In this document: in pieces, positions 57,604-64,000 of the stretch
Layout: every line of letters begins with the position of its first letter
Numbering within the stretch: the first letter of the stretch is position 1
NCBI GenBank assembly: GCA_023101885.1
Contig: JALPQD010000223.1
Span: 3,521,866-3,585,865 of the forward strand
Reading direction: 5' to 3'
DNA length: 64,000 nt
DNA from: Typhlomys cinereus
Taxonomy: Eukaryota > Chordata > Mammalia > Rodentia > Platacanthomyidae
Notes under the pieces: model-generated
Databases searched by the model: none
Seen by the model: the letters and a program-made list of their open reading frames with translations, nothing else
Told to the model about the DNA's origin: nothing
Made by a program: the position numbers and the translations under genes

Positions 57604-60092
57604 TCTGTGGAAAGATACAAATGGCTCCCCTGGATCTTATCAGAATAGGATCCGGGCCTTTCCATTCATTAGTTAACACATCTTTCCATTTTGCCAGTTC
57701 TTTGGGTTGACGCAGGTCTGAGCAATGTCGCCCGGCCGCAGTCTGATCATGTTCATCCAAATTTAAAAAATTTATGGTGAAGAGTGCTGTTGCTATAGCA
57801 ACGCGTGGCACCGGGGGCAAGTCCTTTATTATTCCCCCTTTTTGTTTAATTAAATAGGATTTGAGTGTGCGATGGGCACGTTCAATAATGCCCTGCCCTT
57901 GGGGGTTGTACGGTAGACCCGTAATATGGGTGACTTGCATTTGTGTGCAAAATTGTTTGAATTTTTGAGAAGTATAAGCAGGTCCATTATCAGTTTTTAA
58001 ACATTTAGGCTTTCCCCAGGCACTCCATGCCTCAAGACAGTGTTGAATGACGTGGGAGGCCTTTTCCCCGGTAAGTGGTGTGGCATGGATAATGCCAGAA
58101 CAAGTATCTATTGAGACATGTACATATTGGAGCTTCCCAAAGGAAGAAACATGAGTGACGTCCATCTGCCAGACTTGTAACGGTAGGATTCCCCTAGGAT
58201 TTATTCCTGTATGTCGGACAGGGAGAAACTGACAGCAATCATGACATTGAGTGACAATGTCACGGGCTTCTTTTCTAGTAAGAGAGAAGCGCTTGCATAA
58301 TGTTTCAGATGTCACATGGAAATTGTTATGAAAGGCTTTAGCGGCTTGTAGCGGAGAAGCAAGAACGACCGCCGCCAGTCTTGTGGCTCTGTCTGCCAAA
58401 TCATTACCTAGGCTCATAGGACCAGGAAGGCCCGAATGAGCCCTAATGTGGGTAATGTACATGGGCGCCCTTCTGGCAAGCAAGCAGTGTTGTAATTGTT
58501 TAAACAGGGATGCTACTCTACTGGAGGATCTGATGATTCCGGCCGTCTCTAATAAATTAACAGCATTAACCACATAAGAGGAGTCGGAAACAATATTAAG
58601 GGGGCCTGGAAAATTTTTAAAGACATCTAAGACTACTAGGCATTCCACTACTTGTGGGGAAGTTTCGGTGTATTGTCGTGAGAACACTTGGGATCCTACA
58701 ACATAAGCTCCTAGGCCAGTCTTGGAGCCATCCGTGTAGACTATTGGCCCCTCTTTTAATGGAGTGGGAGAAGTCACCCGAGGGAACACGATAGGTTGAG
58801 ATGCAGCAAACTGTAATATAGGGTATTTAGGGTAATGATTATCAACTTTTCCTAAAAAGGTGGTGACAAGTATGGCCCAATCATCTGAGGTAGCAGCCAG
58901 TGTCTGTACCTGGAAAGAGTTATAGGGAACTACTAAAGTCGCGGGGTGTCTGCCAAAATGGCTGACAGCGGCCTTTAGGCCCCTAAGGGCAAGTTGAGCT
59001 ATCGCTGCAGGGTACCAATCAATAATCTTTTGGGGAGACGCATGTGGATGAATCCATAACAACGGTCCCCCTTGCCATAATACTGCAGTAGGCAATCTTT
59101 TTGTTTTGAACACACAAAGGGAAAATGGATGAAGCAAATCAATGCGACACAATTGTGCCTCTTCAATGGCTTCTTCTACTGAGCGGGGGGCCACCTCTGC
59201 CTCAGGTGTCAATGATCTGGGAGAGGTGATATGGGTGTCCCCTTCTAAGATATCAAATAAAGGTTTTAAATCAGCAGAAGGAATCTTTAAAAACGGCCGT
59301 AGCCAATTTATGTCTCCCAATAATTTTTGGAAATCATTCAAGGTGTGCAAATCTTTTCGATAAATTGTTAATTTTTGTGGGAGAATCTTATCTGGGAGAA
59401 CCACAGAGCCTAAAAAATATCCAGTATCTGCAATTTGGACTTTTTCTGTAGCGATTTGGAGACCCCAGAGTCGTAATGCTTTTAGTAGTAAAGGATAGGC
59501 CTCTTGAAGAATCTTAAATCTTTATGACACATGAGCACATCATCCATATAGTGGATTATAATTAAACTTGGATATTGTTCTCTGATGGGTCTGAGGGCCT
59601 CTTGTACATATAACTGACATACAGTGGGACTATTTGCCATGCCTTGAGGTAACACCTTCCTTTGGAACCGTCTATCGGGTTCCATATGATTAATAGAGGG
59701 GACCGTGAATGCAAAGCGCGGCCTGTCTGGAGGATGCAGGGGAATAGAGAAAAAACAGTCTTTAATATCTATAATTATCAGACTCCAGTTTTTGGGTAGT
59801 GCGGAAAGCACGGGGAGACCTCGTTGCACTGCGCCAAAAGGATGCATTTGTTCATTAATGGCTCTCAAATCGTGAAGCAGACGCCATTTTCCTGATTTTT
59901 TCCTAATAACGAAAATGGGAGTATTCCAAGGGGAGGTTGACGGCTCTATATGCCCCAAAGCCAATTGTTCTGCAACGAGATCGGTCACAGCTTCTAGTTT
60001 TTCAGAGGTGAGTGGCCACTGGGGAACCCATACTGGATCCTCCGTTTTCCATGAGATGGGTCGTGCTGCCCCAGTGGCACCTAGGAAAAACC
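57428..60092 (-). pseudogene. pol: pol (RT, RNase H, integrase), one frameshift in RT
   Basis: RT begins in the frame reached by -1 shifting at the end of pro. It shows [20 protein letters not shown] and the catalytic YMDD. Around 59505-59520 a net 1-nt loss shifts the frame, which then stops at 59482. The continuing 658-residue frame (59404-57428) has RNase H ([22 protein letters not shown] with NDLADRAT). It also has integrase with an H-x3-H / C-x2-C zinc site, the D,D,E triad (WQMDVTH; TDNGPAY; GIIERAH) and a C-terminal FWIPERL. All catalytic residues of RNase H and integrase are visible. Confidence 0.9.
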
Positions 60093-60955
60093 CAGGCCCT
60101 GTCTTCTTAGATTGGGGTTGGGAGAAATGGGCTCTATCTGCCCTTGTTCTAAGCGTCCCAATCCTTTTCCATACTCATACCCCATTTTCTTCATGATATT
60201 AATAGCCTGTGGTGAATATTCATTAGATAAAACAAGCCCCATATCTTGCATAACGTCCCGTCCCCATAAATTAACAGGGAGAGGGAGGATGTACGGGACG
60301 AATTGTCCTTGATGACCCTCTATTGATTTCCAGGTGAGTGTAGAGGAACTAATAGTAGGATGAGAGCGGTAGCCTAACCCTTGTAGGGAATGTGATGATT
60401 CTTTAACAGGCCAGGATTTCGGCCACCAATGTGAGGAAATTATACTCTTGTCTGCCCCTGTATCTAAGATGCCCTCAAACTTTTTGTCATTAACCCATAG
60501 AGTCAATTTTGGTCGATCATGGAGTTGAACAACCAAGTAGGCTGAATCTTGCCCCGAAGAGCCCATCTGTTTATTTCCTGCCTCTTGATATGGGTTGCCT
60601 GGAAGGAATATCATCTGGGCTATTCTATCTCCTTGGCGGATAGAGAAGACTCCATTCGGACTGGAGCATAAAACCTGAACCTCTAAAGAATGTTGGTTGT
60701 CAATAATGCCTGGGTGAACAATTAGACCTTGTAATGTGAGTGATCCTCTACCGAGAAGGAGGCCTATACTCCCATTTGGCAATGGTTCGAGGACTTGGAC
60801 AGGAATGGGCTGCACGCCCATCTGAGGCATTAATAGGAAGTCGGAGGCGGCACAGAGGTCCATTCCTGCTCTGTCTTTAAGGGGGCCTCGTCCATCATGA
60901 GTCTGTTCCCATATTTTGGAGGGCCCTGGGACCGGGAGCCCACTGTCCAGTTTTT
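60081..60955 (-). CDS. pro: pro: dUTPase, retroviral protease and G-patch
   Basis: An open frame overlapping the end of gag in the -1 register. In order: dUTPase-like segment ([28 protein letters not shown]), aspartic protease active site [11 protein letters not shown] with a later GLGYRS segment, and a C-terminal G-patch ([15 protein letters not shown]). This domain order is typical of betaretroviruses. No stop or frameshift is visible inside it, so it is the best-preserved gene with the 3' half of pol. It has no own start; expression requires the shift at 60950-60956. The frame is open upstream to 61064 only as overlap with gag. Confidence 0.85.
60087..60093 (-). promoter_or_regulatory. Candidate pro-pol -1 frameshift site
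   Basis: G GGT TTT in the pro frame, two codons before the pro stop TAG (60083-60081), fits X XXY YYZ. The downstream RT lies in the -1 frame, as required. Confidence 0.65.
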
Positions 60956-62650
60956 TGAAACCCCATTGGTTGCCGCCTCTATGGGAGGGAGAAGCCTGCC
61001 TTTTATATCTCTCACAGAGCGGCATTGGATGGCCTTGTGATATCCTTTGCCACACCAAGAACAAAGGCTCGGTGGCTCTCTTTCTTTTTCTGTCATTTTG
61101 CAGTCTTTTCTTAAATGTCCTGTCTTACCACACCTAAAACAAGTCCTTTTGTCAGGCCCCTTTAGGGGGCGCTTTTGAGATTGCAGGATGGCAGCTGCTA
61201 ATCCAGCATTCGTAAGGGGTCCTCCGAGCTCCCTACAAACCCTAAGCCAATCTTGTAATCCTTTGTTTTTTCTTGGGGCAATGGCTGCGCGGCATTCTTG
61301 AGTAGCTTGCCCAAAAATAAGTTGTTCAATAAGGGGTGCGGCCTGTTCAGGGTCGCCAAAGATTCGCCCTGCTGTTTCTGTCATTCTTGCTACAAAATCT
61401 GAGAAAGGCTCTTGTGTTCCCTGAATAATCTTCGTAAGTTGATTATCAGCCCCTCCTTTCCTAGATAATGCCTTCCAGGCCCTAATAGCCGTAAGGGCGA
61501 TCTGTTGGTAGGCACCCCAATGGTATTCTGTTTGATTGGCCGCGAAGCAACCTTGGCCTGTTAAAAGGTCGAAGGTCCATTCTTGCTGTTCAGGAGTTAA
61601 GACCATCGCATTAGATCTGGCCTGTTCTTGAGCTGCCTCATGCCAAAGGGCTTTCCACTCCATATATTGACCCATACTGACAAGCGCTGCTTTCGCAACC
61701 ATCTGCCAGTCAGTTGGCGTCATGGCTGTCATGGCCAATCTGTCTAGTTGTGCAAGAGTAAAGTTGGCTGTGACCCCATACTTTCTAACTGACTCTGCCA
61801 GTTCTTTTATCTGATTATATTCAACGGGTGCATGGATCCGCCCTCCTTCGGTACCCTCAAAAACAGGGTACGCGAGGCATAATTTTCTTTTGACCGTATC
61901 TGGAAAGAAAGAATACGACTTTGGGCGCTGCTCACAAGTAGGAGGCGGGCGTAGCTCATGAAGGAACAACCTGTGAGACAAGCGACTGATGTTGGCGTCT
62001 CTGAAGCTTATTGCTGTTTTGTCTATAATCATCTGGATGGTATCTCTCTTCTTCATACCTAGCAGCTTCCTCTTCCAATTCAGCCTCCTCTTCGGTACTC
62101 AGTACCTCATCTCCTGACTCCTCGGAGGCAGTGGAGCTATCTAGATTTAAAGCTTTAAGCTCACTTATAGGGTATAAACTAGCCCCTCCCTTTGATGTAG
62201 TAGCGGGGGGGGGTCCCTGTAGTCTGGCAAAAACACCCCCTTGTCTTTAGACTCACCGGGGGGGCCTTTTTCTTTCTTTGGGATGGGGTTTTTCTTGTGC
62301 GCACCCAACCTCTCACTACGTTCGGTTTCTGACATGCTGTCCTGGACTTCTTCAAGGGTATTTCTGCCTTCTGCTATGGCATTCTTACAGGCCTCGTCCT
62401 CTAAACAATTTTTGACAAGCTTCCAAATGGCTCTTGTCCCCTGTCTCAAGTCTCCATTCGCCAATTTGCAGTCAAGATCTTTGCCTAATTTGTTCCATGA
62501 GGCAAGGGTCAAGGACCCAGAGCAAGCGTACCAGGGGGCCACTCGGTCAACCTCCTTAACAAAGTTTTTCAATGTTCGGTTTGCAATCCTGATGTCTCGC
62601 TGTTTTAACACCGTCTCTAATGCTGTAATAACAGACTGTGAGGAGCCCAT
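60830..62650 (-). pseudogene. gag: gag, broken by two frame changes near the matrix end
   Basis: Starts at 62650 with MGSSQS, an N-myristoylation type N-terminus of plasma-membrane-assembling retroviruses. A run of nine C on - (62206-62214) precedes a stop at 62165. A different frame is open for about 190 nt (acidic, EEE-rich), and the original frame resumes by about 62056 and is open to 60830. The second part holds the capsid with a major homology region ([14 protein letters not shown]) and two CCHC zinc knuckles ([28 protein letters not shown]). One homopolymer slip plus one compensating change would explain the pattern. Confidence 0.9.
60950..60956 (-). promoter_or_regulatory. gag-pro -1 frameshift site
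   Basis: A AAA AAC in the gag frame (TCA AAA AAC TGG) is a classical slippery heptamer. After a -1 slip the reading enters the pro frame at this point. GC-rich sequence begins 9-15 nt downstream (GGGCTCCCGG, then CAGGGCCC), suitable for a stem or pseudoknot. Confidence 0.85.
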
Positions 62651-62798
62651 GATGATTCAACACCCATGGCTTATTTACGTCCGCCTTACCAGTGTGAACA
62701 AAATGAAAGTATAACCTTTTGCGTGTAGCTCCTTTATCTACAAGAGGCTAACACACGCACCGAGGCGCCGCCGCCTATGTGCGTCGGTCCTAATGTAC

Positions 62799-62930
62799 CT
62801 AGCAATGAAAACGGTGGAAACAGAACATACTAGCAAGAAAGATCAAGAGGGCTCCCAATACAATTACCAAACCTTCAATACTGCCCGCCCACGGTAGGGA
62901 TAAGTTTAAACCAAAGTCCAGGAAAAACAT
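62799..62930 (-). CDS. Small leader ORF with a hydrophobic segment
   Basis: A 43-codon ORF lies 5' of gag. It starts at the ATG in GGTATGTTTTTCC and ends before a TAG. Residues about 21-34 form a hydrophobic run (LVIVLGALLIFLAS) followed by a short FHRFHC tail, so it could be a signal or anchor peptide. It begins just after the splice-donor-like CAGGTACGT. The same position in the short provirus holds a hydrophobic segment fused to gag. Whether it is translated is unknown; it could also act as an upstream ORF limiting gag translation. Confidence 0.45.
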   Translation of the reverse strand: MFFLDFGLNLSLPWAGSIEGLVIVLGALLIFLASMFCFHRFHC

Positions 62931-62940
62931 ACCTCTCCGA

Positions 62941-62950
62941 ACGTACCTGC
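62941..62950 (-). promoter_or_regulatory. Candidate major splice donor of the provirus leader
   Basis: GCAG|GTACGT lies downstream of the primer site and upstream of the leader ORF and gag, where a donor for spliced env RNA is expected. Confidence 0.45.
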
Positions 62951-63018
62951 CTGCAGTTCTGAATCCTCCTTGTAATCAAGGGGTCTCCGGTGGTGCTGAC
63001 GATGACAAGGTCTCAAAT

Positions 63019-63036
63019 TCCCGGGTTTCGGCACCA
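63019..63036 (-). promoter_or_regulatory. tRNA-Phe primer binding site, long provirus
   Basis: On - TGGTGCCGAAACCCGGGA, two bases after the 5' LTR, identical to that of the short provirus. Confidence 0.95.
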
Positions 63037-63038
63037 AA

Positions 63039-63404
63039 TGTCCCGCGCAACCATCTTGCCAGCAAGAACAACGCGGCACACGCACAGGATCCTTCTGCAG
63101 TAAAGCTTTAATGCATCTTGAGAGGGAGAGCATAAGCTTACAGAGTAGAAGTGGAGACCCCGAACAGGAAAAACCCACCCCGAACAGGAAAAACCCAACC
63201 CTTATATAGGTTAACGGCCCTCGCCTAGGATGTGTCAACTCCTGATTGGCCGTCGCTCATCAGGCCATATGACGCCACGGGAGAAGCGGGAGACTAAGGA
63301 TGGAAAATTACCCAGGGCCTGCGCATTAGCTTGTTTACCACTCCAAGTCCGCGGAAATCGGCGCCATCTTGTAATGGAGGACGCATGTAGGGCGGCTCCC
63401 TACA
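63039..63404 (-). repeat. 5' LTR of the long provirus
   Basis: 366 bp. The extra length over the 3' LTR is a 20-bp tandem duplication (63157-63176 and 63177-63196) just downstream of the TATA box (63201-63208 on -), minus a 1-nt deletion near 63352. YY1-like AAGATGGCGCC lies at 63360-63370 and a GCCAATCAGG CCAAT box is intact. Confidence 0.95.
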
Positions 63405-63410
63405 GTGAAG

Positions 63411-64000
63411 GTCCTCACAGAGGAAAGGCACACCTCACCCATCTGAAAACATGTACATAGATCACAGAGAGTGTGAACTGCTTCAACCATCTCCAGGAGG
63501 TAAACAAGGGAGTCCACAGAAAGCAAGGCAGCTTCTAATTTTGTTTCTGTAAACCAAGGGAACATCATATCACATGATGTTGCCAAGTGGCTCTTCACAC
63601 ATGGTGGGTGACATGGCATTGGTGATTCTGGTGGCTACTTGCCGTTTCCACATTTGGACACATCCAACAGGCAGATCAGATTATTGGTATGCACCAAACC
63701 CCTTCATGTCCCAATGTTACCTTAAGCATCAGAAACAAAAAGAAACATGGTATTTCACAGGCAGGCCATTGGAGATGTGTCCCCAGGCCCGTGTCCCATG
63801 GCAGAGCGTGGGGCAAGAGCCCCACAGGACATCACAGCCTTCTCCTGTGCTGAGCCCTCAGGGGATATCTGGAGCTCTTCAGAACCCTTACTTGTGGGGT
63901 GGGGTCAGTCCACACCTTCCTTCATAAACACTTAGGTAGATGCTAGTCCTCCCCCCCCCCCCCCCCGAGGCCATAGCTAGCATGGCTGTGGGAGGGCCAT
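63411..64000. other. Unique flank with a poly(C) tract
   Basis: No gene recognised. A C run of 16 or more bases lies at about 63951-63966. On - a frame around 63619-63335 crosses the provirus junction and is not a host gene I recognise. Confidence 0.45.

Larger units (their letters stand above)
55251..63404 (-). mobile_element. Long env-bearing class II (IAP/IAPE-like) endogenous provirus
   Basis: An 8.15-kb provirus with LTRs at both ends and a perfect 6-bp target-site duplication GTGAAG (55245-55250 and 63405-63410). Gene order on - is leader ORF, gag, pro, pol, env. The pro frame holds dUTPase, protease and G-patch, and gag-pro and pro-pol are linked by -1 shifts, the betaretrovirus-type arrangement. 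The tRNA-Phe primer site and LTR layout point to the IAP/IAPE branch. By reading, the two LTRs differ at about 10 substitutions, a 1-nt indel and a 20-bp duplication, so it is clearly older than the short provirus. Coding is broken in gag, RT and env. Confidence 0.95.

Noticed and set aside
57477..57710. + strand frames across the provirus, such as 57477-57710, 62241-62714 and 60916-61137
   Set aside because: They are antisense to env/pol and gag and have no independent support.

Overview
This is mammalian nuclear DNA, almost certainly from a rodent. Four kinds of evidence point that way: B1-type (7SL-derived) SINEs, a B2-like tRNA-derived SINE family, B4/RSINE-like elements and rodent-type LINE-1, together with IAP-like endogenous retroviruses primed by tRNA-Phe. 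I cannot name the species. The B2-like SINE body (a CG-rich middle followed by an internal CA run) is not the mouse or rat B2 sequence as I know it.

Layout. 1-7.4 kb: two exons of a DDX11-like DNA helicase gene on +. The exon pair carries the start codon and the Walker A motif, but the second exon has a 1-nt deletion and no further DDX11 exons are visible, so I read it as a partial or decayed copy. 7.4-13.9 kb: repeat-rich, otherwise unrecognised DNA. 13.9-15.2 kb: a CpG island promoter with a probable non-coding first exon (donor after 14253) and a small second 5'-UTR exon (15785-15846) of an unidentified + strand gene. Most of what follows may lie in its introns. 16-19.4 kb: unique DNA with SINEs. 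19.4-31.9 kb: two antisense LINE-1s (A and B). B is split by a short, very young, internally deleted IAP-like provirus (26644-28695). 31.9-39.5 kb: a PPP2R3C processed pseudogene (- strand), the poly(A) end of a second retrocopy, and SINEs. 39.5-54.1 kb: two more near full-length antisense LINE-1s (C and D) with nested SINE and LINE-1 insertions. 55.25-63.40 kb: a near-complete env-bearing betaretrovirus-like (class II, IAP/IAPE-like) provirus on -, with both LTRs, a 6-bp target duplication, tRNA-Phe primer site, gag, pro (dUTPase-protease-G-patch), pol and env. Gag, RT and env are broken by frameshifts and stops. Both programmed -1 frameshift signals and the RNase H and integrase frame are still present.

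How the parts relate. The short element at 26.6 kb is a non-autonomous relative of the long one. It keeps related LTR signals, the same primer site, the polypurine tract, the leader, a piece of gag, the env membrane anchor and a 3' non-coding block, and has an unrelated ~400 bp insert. In the long element a small leader ORF encodes a hydrophobic peptide separate from a myristoylation-type Gag. In the short element a similar hydrophobic leader is fused in frame to the gag remnant. This long/short pair is the most interesting system in the window.
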